A DNA stretch of 64,000 nt from Kribbella italica (lineage in GTDB: Bacteria; Actinomycetota; Actinomycetes; Propionibacteriales; Kribbellaceae), in NCBI RefSeq assembly GCF_014205135.1, contig NZ_JACHMY010000001.1, forward strand, positions 4,154,001-4,218,000, written 5' to 3'. Under the pieces are notes generated by a model, which was not told where the DNA came from, ran no database searches, and saw only the letters and a list, made by a program, of their open reading frames with translations. Within the stretch, counting starts at the first letter, position 1; every line of letters starts with the position of its first letter. Positions 50,036-58,968 of this stretch are shown in pieces. The translations under genes were made by a program, and so were the position numbers.

Positions 50036-51141
50036 GCACCCGCAGCGGACTCGATCCGCACACTGGTTCCTCCCGGACCGCCTGGTCGCCGGAGACGCGT
50101 CGCGTGGACTTCGGGCGGCGGATACTGGTGCTGCGGCGCCGGAAGGTCGCCGTACGGTTCGAGTGGCGCTCGGTCGTCATCTGCTCGGTCCTCGCGCTGG
50201 CGGTCGTCTGTATGGCGGTACTCGCACTGATGACCGGCTCGTACCAGCTCAGTCCAGGTCAGGTGATCTCCTCCCTGACCGGCGGGACGACCGGGCTCGT
50301 CCACGACATCGTGGTCGAGTGGCGGCTGCCCCGCGTGGTGGCGGCGCTGGTGTTCGGCGCCGCTCTGGGGGTGAGCGGGGCTGTCTTTCAGTCGACGCTG
50401 CGCAACCCGCTCGCCGACCCCGGCATCATCGGGTTCTCCCAGGGCTCCTACATCGGCGCGTTGATCGTGATCCTCGTTGTCAACGGCACCTATTGGCAGC
50501 TGGTCGGCGGAGCGCTGGTCGGAGGGATCGCCACAGCCATCGCCGTGTACCTGCTCGCCTACCGGCGTGGGGTGCAGGGGTTCCGCCTGATCATCGTCGG
50601 CATCGGCATCTCGGCGATGCTCGGCTCGATCAACACCTGGCTGATCCTCAAAGCCGACCTGGACCAGGCGATGGCCGCCGCGACCTGGGGTGCCGGATCA
50701 CTCAACGGCGTCTCCTGGCCGCAGGTCCTCGTCGGCGGCGCCTGCATCGCCGTACTCCTGCTGCTGGCGGCGCTGTCGAGCCGGCCGATGCGGCAACTGG
50801 AGCTGGGTGACGATGCGGCCGCCGCCCAGGGCGCGCGGGTCTCAGCGGTTCGTCTCGGCCTGATCGTGCTGGGAGTCGCGCTGACGGCAACGGTCACCGC
50901 CGCGTCGGGCCCGATCGCGTTCATCTCGCTGGTCGCGCCGCAGATCGGACGCCGGCTCACCCGCAGCGCGGGGATCACCCTCGCTCCCGCCGCTCTCGTC
51001 GGCGCACTGCTCTGTCTGGCGGCGGACTACCTCGCCCAGCACGTCGCCCCTACCCCGTTGCCGGTCGGCATCATCACCGTCATGCTCGGCGGTGGGTACC
51101 TCGGCTGGCTGCTGATCACCGAAGCCAGGAGACGCCTGTGA
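50032..51141 (+). CDS. FecCD-type siderophore ABC permease 2
   Basis: 369 residues. After a ~45-residue basic N-terminal extension comes the core WRLPRVVAALVFGAALGVSGAVFQSTLRNPLADPGIIGFSQGS and GPIAFISLVAPQIGRRLTRS. Overlaps permease 1 (ATGA) and the ATPase gene (GTGA). Partner of permease 1. Confidence 0.93.
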   Translation: MSTRSGLDPHTGSSRTAWSPETRRVDFGRRILVLRRRKVAVRFEWRSVVICSVLALAVVCMAVLALMTGSYQLSPGQVISSLTGGTTGLVHDIVVEWRLPRVVAALVFGAALGVSGAVFQSTLRNPLADPGIIGFSQGSYIGALIVILVVNGTYWQLVGGALVGGIATAIAVYLLAYRRGVQGFRLIIVGIGISAMLGSINTWLILKADLDQAMAAATWGAGSLNGVSWPQVLVGGACIAVLLLLAALSSRPMRQLELGDDAAAAQGARVSAVRLGLIVLGVALTATVTAASGPIAFISLVAPQIGRRLTRSAGITLAPAALVGALLCLAADYLAQHVAPTPLPVGIITVMLGGGYLGWLLITEARRRL

Positions 51142-51986
51142 GCACCCACATCGACAACGGTCTTGCGGCAGCGGAGGACGCACCTGCGTCCACCGGCTCA
51201 CGACTCCACGTCGAGTCGGCGACGATCGGCTACGACAAACGCGTCATCTCCCGGGAACTGTCGGTGGCGATCCCCGACGAGTCGTTCACCGTGATCGTGG
51301 GTCCGAACGCGTGCGGCAAGTCCACCCTGCTCCGCGGCCTGTCCCGGCTGCTGAAGCCGTCGGCCGGGCAGGTCGTTCTCGACGGTGCCGACATCAACTC
51401 CTTCAAGACCAAGGAGGTGGCACGGCGGGTCGGATTGTTGCCGCAGGCCTCCATCGCGCCCGACGGCATCACCGTGGCCGACCTGGTGGCCCGCGGCCGG
51501 TATCCGCATCAGGGGTTCGCCCGGCAGTGGACCGAGGCCGACGAGCACGCCGTACTGCGGGCGATGGACCAAACCGCGGTCACCGACCTGTCCGGCCGTC
51601 TGGTCGACGAGTTGTCGGGTGGTCAGCGCCAGCGGGTGTGGGTGGCCATGGCGCTCGCACAGCACACCGACATCATGCTGCTCGACGAGCCGACCACCTT
51701 CCTGGACATCACCCATCAGATCGAGCTGATGGAACTGTTCACCGACCTGCACCACGTCGGCCACACCCTGGTCGCCGTACTGCACGACCTGAATCAGGCC
51801 GCCCGCTACGGCACCCACCTGATCGCCATGAAGGAGGGCCATGTCGTCGCCGAAGGCCCGCCGGCCGAGATCGTGACCGCCGACCTCGTGCACGAGGTCT
51901 TCGGGCTGCGCTGCCTCGTCGTCCCCGATCCGGTCGCCGGTACGCCGTCTGTGGTGCCCTTGGGCCGCGAACGCCGAGAGAAGTGA
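51138..51986 (+). CDS. Siderophore ABC importer ATPase (FepC/FecE-type)
   Basis: 282 residues. Walker A GPNACGKST (55-63), LLPQASIAPDGITVADLVARGRYPHQ, signature ELSGGQRQRVWVAMAL, Walker B MLLDEPTTFLD, H-loop VLHDLNQAARYG. Energises ferric-siderophore uptake. Its stop lies two bases before the NRPS start, tying uptake and biosynthesis into one transcript. Confidence 0.94.
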   Translation: MSTHIDNGLAAAEDAPASTGSRLHVESATIGYDKRVISRELSVAIPDESFTVIVGPNACGKSTLLRGLSRLLKPSAGQVVLDGADINSFKTKEVARRVGLLPQASIAPDGITVADLVARGRYPHQGFARQWTEADEHAVLRAMDQTAVTDLSGRLVDELSGGQRQRVWVAMALAQHTDIMLLDEPTTFLDITHQIELMELFTDLHHVGHTLVAVLHDLNQAARYGTHLIAMKEGHVVAEGPPAEIVTADLVHEVFGLRCLVVPDPVAGTPSVVPLGRERREK

Positions 51987-51988
51987 GT

Positions 51989-54900
51989 GTGCGCGTGGAG
52001 TTGACTGCGAGCCAGCGAGGGAACTGGGTAGCACGGAGCCTCGCTCCGGATTCCTCGGTCTTCAGCGCAGGCCAACTGCTCTGGCTGGACGGCCCGATCG
52101 ACCCGGCCGCCTTCGCCTCCTCGGTCAGTACCGCGTTCTCCGAAACCGACGCACTGCGAGTCCGCTTCGGCGACGACGACGGCGTCCCTTTCCAGTACGT
52201 CGACACCGCCACCACGCTGCCGACCGAGATCGTCGACGCAAGTCACGACGACGCGCAGATCCGGACCATTGCCCGCGAACAACTCGCTGCGACCGCGGAA
52301 CCAGCCACCTCGTCGACGCTGGTCCGTCGCGACGACGGCACCTGGGCCTGGATCCTCGTCACGAACATCCTGCTCGTCGACGGCTACAGCATCTCCCTCT
52401 TCGTTCGCCGCGTTGCCGAGCTCTACGCCGGCGATCCGGTCCCCGACCGCTGGTTCGGCAGCCTGGACAACGTCCTGGGCTCCACCACCGACGAAGACGA
52501 CAGCTACTGGAGCGGCGTCCTCGGCATCGACGCCTCGGGCCACCCAGAGGATCTGTCCGAGGTCTTCGTCTCCGCCAGCCAATCGGTCCTCGTCCCGGCA
52601 CCTGACGACACGTACGCGAAGATCCAGCAGTTCGCGCGCACCGCAAGGGTTTCCTGGACCGACGCCTTGATCGCACTCTGGGGCGTCTACACCGCTCGCG
52701 GCTACCTGGCAGTCCGCGTTCCGCTCATGCTGCGCGACGACCGCGAAGCGCTGAAAACCCCCAGCGCACTCTCGCGAGCGATCCCGGTCGTCACCACGAT
52801 CAGCCCGTGGGACACCTTCGAGGATGTCCTGAAGGTCGTCGCGGACCAGCTGAAGACTTCGCGGCGTCACGCGGCCGTCGAAGATCACCAGATCGCTCGT
52901 GCCTGGCCCAGCGGCCAAGCGTCGTACCTGGCCTTCCCGACGATCAACATCAGGCTCTTCGAATCGACACCGCTCCTGGGTCACAGCGAAACGATCAGCA
53001 CCGGCCCGGTCGGATCACTCGACCTCGCCGTCTACCGCAGCCCGGACACCGGACTCCGCCTAGAACTCTCCGCAGGCTCCACCACCAAAGACCCACATCT
53101 GCACGCCGAACAGTTCAGCCGCTTCCTCACCGCCGCACTCGACGGGCAGAGCCTGTACGAGCTGAGGACCGGGTTCACGCCCGAGGCGCGTCAAGGCGAG
53201 ACGCTCGAGGTTCCCAGCGCGACGGTTGACGAACTGCTGCGCCGGCAGACCGCGGATGCGATCGCACTGGTCTCCGAGGACGGCACCGAACTCACCTACG
53301 GCCAGTTCGATGCACGGGTCAACGCGCTGGCCCACCAGCTCGTTGAGGACGGCGTACAGGTCGGCGACCGAGTCGCCGTCACCATGACCCGCTCAGTAGA
53401 CCTCGTCGTCGCACTAGCCGCAGTACTGCGAGCAGGCGCGGCCTACGTACCCATCGATCCGGCCTACCCTGCGGAACGCATCAAGTACATCCTCGACGTC
53501 GCCGCGCCTGCCGTGGTGATCACCGAAGTACAGCAACTCGATGGTGTGAAGACTCCTCCGGTCCTGGCTCGGCCGTTGAACGACCTCGACGCCGCCGTGG
53601 TGATCTTCACCTCGGGTACGACAGGTCACCCGAAGGGCGTCACTCTGTCGCATCGCGCGCTGGTGAACCGCCTTGCCTGGGGTCAACGAGTCCTGGGCTA
53701 CGAGCCCGGCAGCGTGGCGCTCTCGAAGAGCGGCGTGGGCTTCGTCGATGCGGTCACCGAGCTGTTCGGGCCGCTGATCGCCGGGAGCCGAATCGTGGTT
53801 GTGACCGCTCAGGATCCAGCCGCACTGCTCGACACGATCGCCCGGCACCGCGTCACCCATCTGCTGACCGTGCCCAGCCTTGCTGACGTTCTCGTCCGTC
53901 ACGATGCAGCGTTGACCACGCTCGAGCACTGGATCTCCTCGGGCGAACCGCTCACCCAGCTCACCGCAGACTCCCTGCGAAAGGCTGCACCACAAGCAGA
54001 ACTGCACAACTTCTACGGCTCCACCGAGGTCGCCGGCGACGCCACCACCGCCGGCAACACCACCATCGGTACGCCGGTCGCCAACACGACAGCGCACGTC
54101 CTCGACAACTGGCTGCGGCCGGTACCGGCCGGAGCGACAGGAGAGCTCTACCTCGGCGGCGTCCAACTCGCCGACGGATACATCGCCCGCGCGGCCCTGA
54201 CCGCCGGCCGGTTCGTTGCCGACGACAACGGCGCGCGGCTGTACCGCACCGGCGACGTCGTCCGCTGGAACACCCAAGGACGGTTGGAGTACCTCGGCCG
54301 CAGCGACGACCAGGTGAAGATCCGCGGCTTCCGCATCGAGCCCGCCGAAACTCGCGCCGTCCTCGAACAGCACCCAGCAGTGTCAGGCGCCGCGATCGTC
54401 GCCTTGGACCATCCCGCCGGTGGCAAGTACCTCGCCGCGTACTTCACCGGGGACGTTGTGCCAACCGACGAGCTGCGTGAGTACGTCGCACGGTCGCTGC
54501 CGGACTACATGGTCCCGACAGCGTTCATGCACCTGGACCGATTCCCGGTCACGCCGAACGGGAAGCTCGATCGCCACGCCCTGCCACAACCCGACCTCGC
54601 CGCAGGCACAGCCGACGGCCGGGCACCGCAGACCGACACCGAGATTGCCCTCGCCGGCATCTTCCGCGAAGTACTCCACCTCAACGACGACCTCGGTGTC
54701 GACAGCGACTTCTTCCGCCTCGGCGGCCACTCCTTACTGGCCACCCGGGTCGTCGCACGCGCCAACGCACAACTCGGCACCGCATTGACGTTGCGCGACG
54801 TCTTCGACCACCCCCGCATCAGCGAACTCGCCCACCTCGCCGACAACACCATCGCGACCGCCGGGATCCGAGTCGGCGACCTACCACGCCCCGCCGTGCT

Positions 54901-57900
54901 CCCCGTTTCCTACGGACAGCAAGCGCTCTGGCTGATCGATCAGTTGGGTGGGCCGGGTGGGCGGTACGTCGTACCGGTCGTACTGCGTTTGTCCGGCGCG
55001 CTGGATCCTGAGGTTCTGATCGCGGCGGTACGGGATGTGGTTTCTCGTCACGAGGCGCTGCGCACGCTCTTGGTGGAGCAAGACGGCACGCTCCGGCAGG
55101 TCGTCGTACCGGCCAAGGAAGCGGCCGACCGGATCTCGCTGCCGGTCGAGGATGTCGCGGAGGTGGATGCGCGGGTGGCCGAGGTGGTGCAGGCCGCGTT
55201 CGATCTCGCGGCCGATCTTCCGATCCGCGTCGCGCTGCTGCGCACGGACGAGAACGACTGGGCGTTCGTTGTCGCGGTCCATCACCACGCAGTGGACGAG
55301 TGGTCGTTCCCGTCGCTCCTGGGCGATCTGTCGACCGCCTATCAGGCGCGGGCTGCAGGGCAGGAGCCGGGCTGGACGCCGTTGCGGGCGCAGTACGCCG
55401 ATTACGCGATCTGGCAGCGTGAGGTCCTGGGTGCGGCGTCCGATTCGGGCTCACCGCTGTCGAGGCACCTTGCCTATTGGTCTGACGTGCTCGCCGATGC
55501 ACCCGAGGAGTCCACGCTCACTCCGGACCGGGCCCGACCGGTGGCACCGACCCACCGCGGTGCGGATCTACGGTTCACCATCGATCCGCAGGTCGCGACC
55601 GGCCTGCGTCAGGTTGCGGCTGAGCAGGGCGTGAGCATGTTCATGACCCTCCAGGCCGCAACGGCGTTGACCGTCTCGGCGCTGGGCGCCGGTGCGGATG
55701 TCGTGATCGGCTCACCGGTCGGTGGACGCACCGAGGACGGTCTGGAAGAGCTGGTCGGCTACTTCGTGAACACGCTGCCGATCCGCCATCGGTTCCACGC
55801 CGGTGACTCGATCGCCGACGTACTGCAGAACACCAAGCGGACAGTACTCGGCGGGTTCGAGCACCAGGCCGCGCCCTTCGAGGAGATCACCCGTGCGCTG
55901 GACACCGAGCGATCCGTCGGCCGGAACCCGCTCTTCCAGATCATGCTCACCCACCGCGTCATCGAGAGCCGCCGGGTGCAGCTCGGGAGCGCCGACACGA
56001 CAGTGACTCCAGCGGCAGTAGGCGCGGTCAAGACCGACCTCGACCTCGACATCTTCGATTCACCCGCCGAGCTGGGTGGGAAGCTCGCCTATGCGACCGA
56101 CCTGTTCGATGCCGCTACCGCTGACCGGTTCGTCGTGGTTCTCAAGTCGGTGCTGGAGGCAATCGCTGCAGGTCCGGAGACACTGATCGGCGACCTGTCG
56201 TTCGAACCGGCGCTGCAACAGTCGCGGGGTGAGACGGTCGATGTCCCCGCGACGACTCTCGACGAGCTGGTACGCCGGCAAGCACCGGCGACCCCGAACG
56301 CGGCCGCGGTCATCGCCGACGACGGCACCGAACTCACCTACCGCCAGTTCGACGCGCGGGTCAACGCTCTCGCGCACCTCCTCGTCGAGCAGGGCGTGCA
56401 GGTCGGGGAGCGGGTCGCAGTCGCGCTGCCACGCTCGGCCGAGCTGGTGGTCGCTCTGGCTGGCGTGATCCGCGCCGGGGCGGCGTACGTGCCGATCGAC
56501 CCTGAGTATCCGGCCGAACGGGTCAAGCACATCCTCGCGGACGCCACACCCCGTGTGGTGATCGACGACGAATTCGTGCAGCAGCACTTCGACGCCGGCG
56601 TGGTCGACTCACCGCAGCTCTCGCGTCCGCTGCTCCCGACGGATCCGGCGTACGTGATCTTCACTTCCGGCACCACCGGACGCCCCAAGGGCGTCCAGAT
56701 CAGCCATCAGGCGATCGTCAACCGCCTGTGGTGGATGCGTGACGACTACCGGATCGGTACGTCGGACCGGGTGCTGCTGAAGACCCCGTTCACGTTCGAC
56801 GTGTCGGTGTGGGAGTTCTTCCTGCCGCTGATGACCGGCGCAACGGTGGTTGTGGCGAGAGACGGCGGGCACAAGGATCCGCAGTATCTGCTCGAAGTCA
56901 TCGAGCGTCACGCCGTGACCGTCACCCACTTCGTGCCGTCCATGTTGCAGGCATTCCTCACCTCGAACCCGGACAAGTCCTCAGTAGCCTCCGTCCGGCG
57001 AGTGTTCTGCTCCGGCGAGGCCTTGCCGGTGTCGCCCGCGGCCAATGCCGTTGCGCTGTTCGAGAACGCGGAGGTGCACAACCTCTACGGGCCGACCGAG
57101 GCAGCCGTCGATGTGACCGCTCACCCGGTGGTCGGGGGCGATGCGGTCAGCGTGCCGATCGGTGGTCCGGTGGCGAACACGACGACGCGGATTCTTGATG
57201 CCTGGTTGCGTCCGGTGCCGGTCGGTGTGGCGGGTGAGCTCTATCTCGGTGGCGTGCAGCTCGCAGATGGCTATGTGGCACGCGCGGGCCTGACCGCCGG
57301 CCGATTCGTAGCTGCCGACGACGGTGCGCGGTGGTACCGCACCGGCGATGTCGTGCGGTGGAATACCCAAGGGCAGCTGGAGTACCTCGGCCGCAGCGAC
57401 GACCAGGTGAAGATCCGCGGCAACCGGATCGAGCTCGGCGAGATCCAGGCGGTCCTCGCACAGCACCCAGAAGTATCGGGTGCGGCGGTCGTCGCCTTGG
57501 AGCACCCGGCCGGCGGACAGTACCTTGCCGCCTACGTCACCACGACCAGCACCGAGGAAGCGCTCCGCGAGCAGCTCGCGCGGTCGCTGCCGGACTACAT
57601 GGTGCCCGCGACGTTCATTCGCCTGGACCGATTCCCCGTGACAGCGAACGGGAAACTGGACCGCAAGGCGCTGCCGCGACCGGACCTGGCCGCAGGTGCG
57701 GCCAATGGCCGGCCACCGGAGACTGACACCGAGATCGCCGTCGCCGGCCTCTTCCGCGGCGTACTCCGGCTGGGCGAAGACACCGACCTCGGCGTGGACA
57801 GCGACTTCTTCCGCATCGGTGGCGACAGCATTTCCGCGGCAGGACTCGTTGCCTACGCTCGCGAACGCCAGTTGACGTTCAACCTGTCCGACGTGTTCGT

Positions 57901-58945
57901 GCAGCGCACGATCGGCGCACTCGCTGCGCTGCTCGAGCCGCCGGTGCCTGCGGCCGAGCCGGTTCTGATCCCAACTCCCGCTGCCCTGGAGCGCTTACGC
58001 GAGGCGGATGCCGCACCTGATGAGTACGTCTTCACCGAGCTCATCGCCTTGCGGACGACCGAACCAATGGTCTCGTCGTTCCGCTCACTCGTCGCCACCA
58101 CGGATGCGCTTCGTCTCTCAGTCGACGCGACCAACCGACGGCTCTGGTTCACCTCTCTCCTGCCTTCGGAGACAGTCGATCCCCAGACTGTGGAGATGGT
58201 TGCTGAGAGCAACCTCAGGGCGGCCGCCGTCGAGCTCGTCGACCTCTCTACCGGCCGCCCGGCCGCACTCGCCTACACCCAGACGGCTGCGGTGCTGGCC
58301 GTTCACGCGGGAACCATCGACCGGGCCTCGCTGCATCGTCTGACGGAGGCCCTGTCCGGTGGAGCAGAGGTGACTCCAGCGCTCGTCCCTGCGCTCGAAG
58401 CCATCGAAGCAGCCGGTGACGCGGTGACCACGGACGGCCTCGATCACTGGAAAGGCCTGCTCGCCCGAGCGCAGCCGGTCGACGAGGCAACCTTTGCCTC
58501 TGGCAACGTCTCCGGCTTCCACCGGGACGGCTTCCTGACCGAAGACGTCGTACGCAAAGCCATCCGCACCGCGCTCCGTTCAACGGGGATCGCCGTCGTC
58601 GACGAAGAGGTCCCGCTGACTCCCGACGACACCACGATCGGTCCGTTCACCGCGGCAGCCGCCGTCGCTCTCGATGAGCCCGAGCCAACCACGACCACCG
58701 AGCTGGCGCTACTCCGCTACCACAACAAGACCGGACGGCGAGCGTTGCGGCGTACTCCCTCCCCCGCGGTACTCGTCACGCGGATCTACGACGTTGGGTC
58801 AGCAACCCCAGAAGGAACCGAGCAGCTGTATCGCGCGGTGATCCGCTATCACCTCGCCCCCGACACGACGACCATCACGTTCCTCGGCTTCGCGGACACC
58901 GTGGTCACCGCGCTCCGAGAGGCTCTGACAGCCGAGCTTCGTTAG
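51989..58945 (+). CDS. Two-module nonribosomal peptide synthetase, C*-A-T-C-A(Ser)-T-C*
   Basis: 2318 residues from GTG 51989. C1 (~1-400) has T125-N-I-L-L-V-D131-G instead of HHxxxDG, so it lacks the catalytic His. A1 (~405-870) contains FTSGTTGHPKG and NFYGSTE; its pocket residues read about V-D-T-L-I-S-F-G-D, resembling beta-alanine-type codes. T1 carries Ser915 (GGHS). C2 (~965-1405) has H1098-H-H-A-V-D-E, so active. A2 (~1410-1900) matches the EntF serine code (D-V-W-H-F-S-L-V-D). T2 carries Ser1947 (GGDS). The last ~320 residues resemble a shortened C-like domain with H2106-A-G-T-I-D-R, again without the catalytic His. There is no thioesterase or MbtH protein. Product: a small Ser-containing siderophore, inferred. 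Confidence 0.92.
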   Translation: MRVELTASQRGNWVARSLAPDSSVFSAGQLLWLDGPIDPAAFASSVSTAFSETDALRVRFGDDDGVPFQYVDTATTLPTEIVDASHDDAQIRTIAREQLAATAEPATSSTLVRRDDGTWAWILVTNILLVDGYSISLFVRRVAELYAGDPVPDRWFGSLDNVLGSTTDEDDSYWSGVLGIDASGHPEDLSEVFVSASQSVLVPAPDDTYAKIQQFARTARVSWTDALIALWGVYTARGYLAVRVPLMLRDDREALKTPSALSRAIPVVTTISPWDTFEDVLKVVADQLKTSRRHAAVEDHQIARAWPSGQASYLAFPTINIRLFESTPLLGHSETISTGPVGSLDLAVYRSPDTGLRLELSAGSTTKDPHLHAEQFSRFLTAALDGQSLYELRTGFTPEARQGETLEVPSATVDELLRRQTADAIALVSEDGTELTYGQFDARVNALAHQLVEDGVQVGDRVAVTMTRSVDLVVALAAVLRAGAAYVPIDPAYPAERIKYILDVAAPAVVITEVQQLDGVKTPPVLARPLNDLDAAVVIFTSGTTGHPKGVTLSHRALVNRLAWGQRVLGYEPGSVALSKSGVGFVDAVTELFGPLIAGSRIVVVTAQDPAALLDTIARHRVTHLLTVPSLADVLVRHDAALTTLEHWISSGEPLTQLTADSLRKAAPQAELHNFYGSTEVAGDATTAGNTTIGTPVANTTAHVLDNWLRPVPAGATGELYLGGVQLADGYIARAALTAGRFVADDNGARLYRTGDVVRWNTQGRLEYLGRSDDQVKIRGFRIEPAETRAVLEQHPAVSGAAIVALDHPAGGKYLAAYFTGDVVPTDELREYVARSLPDYMVPTAFMHLDRFPVTPNGKLDRHALPQPDLAAGTADGRAPQTDTEIALAGIFREVLHLNDDLGVDSDFFRLGGHSLLATRVVARANAQLGTALTLRDVFDHPRISELAHLADNTIATAGIRVGDLPRPAVLPVSYGQQALWLIDQLGGPGGRYVVPVVLRLSGALDPEVLIAAVRDVVSRHEALRTLLVEQDGTLRQVVVPAKEAADRISLPVEDVAEVDARVAEVVQAAFDLAADLPIRVALLRTDENDWAFVVAVHHHAVDEWSFPSLLGDLSTAYQARAAGQEPGWTPLRAQYADYAIWQREVLGAASDSGSPLSRHLAYWSDVLADAPEESTLTPDRARPVAPTHRGADLRFTIDPQVATGLRQVAAEQGVSMFMTLQAATALTVSALGAGADVVIGSPVGGRTEDGLEELVGYFVNTLPIRHRFHAGDSIADVLQNTKRTVLGGFEHQAAPFEEITRALDTERSVGRNPLFQIMLTHRVIESRRVQLGSADTTVTPAAVGAVKTDLDLDIFDSPAELGGKLAYATDLFDAATADRFVVVLKSVLEAIAAGPETLIGDLSFEPALQQSRGETVDVPATTLDELVRRQAPATPNAAAVIADDGTELTYRQFDARVNALAHLLVEQGVQVGERVAVALPRSAELVVALAGVIRAGAAYVPIDPEYPAERVKHILADATPRVVIDDEFVQQHFDAGVVDSPQLSRPLLPTDPAYVIFTSGTTGRPKGVQISHQAIVNRLWWMRDDYRIGTSDRVLLKTPFTFDVSVWEFFLPLMTGATVVVARDGGHKDPQYLLEVIERHAVTVTHFVPSMLQAFLTSNPDKSSVASVRRVFCSGEALPVSPAANAVALFENAEVHNLYGPTEAAVDVTAHPVVGGDAVSVPIGGPVANTTTRILDAWLRPVPVGVAGELYLGGVQLADGYVARAGLTAGRFVAADDGARWYRTGDVVRWNTQGQLEYLGRSDDQVKIRGNRIELGEIQAVLAQHPEVSGAAVVALEHPAGGQYLAAYVTTTSTEEALREQLARSLPDYMVPATFIRLDRFPVTANGKLDRKALPRPDLAAGAANGRPPETDTEIAVAGLFRGVLRLGEDTDLGVDSDFFRIGGDSISAAGLVAYARERQLTFNLSDVFVQRTIGALAALLEPPVPAAEPVLIPTPAALERLREADAAPDEYVFTELIALRTTEPMVSSFRSLVATTDALRLSVDATNRRLWFTSLLPSETVDPQTVEMVAESNLRAAAVELVDLSTGRPAALAYTQTAAVLAVHAGTIDRASLHRLTEALSGGAEVTPALVPALEAIEAAGDAVTTDGLDHWKGLLARAQPVDEATFASGNVSGFHRDGFLTEDVVRKAIRTALRSTGIAVVDEEVPLTPDDTTIGPFTAAAAVALDEPEPTTTTELALLRYHNKTGRRALRRTPSPAVLVTRIYDVGSATPEGTEQLYRAVIRYHLAPDTTTITFLGFADTVVTALREALTAELR

Positions 58946-58960
58946 GTTAGGCAATGCTAA
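58942..58960. promoter_or_regulatory. Iron box overlapping the NRPS stop codon
   Basis: TTAGGTTAGGCAATGCTAA matches the IdeR/DmdR consensus at 16 of 19 positions. It overlaps the NRPS TAG (58943-58945) and ends eight bases before the ATG of the second SIP fusion, implying separate iron control of that gene. Confidence 0.75.
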
Positions 58961-58968
58961 GGTTTACC

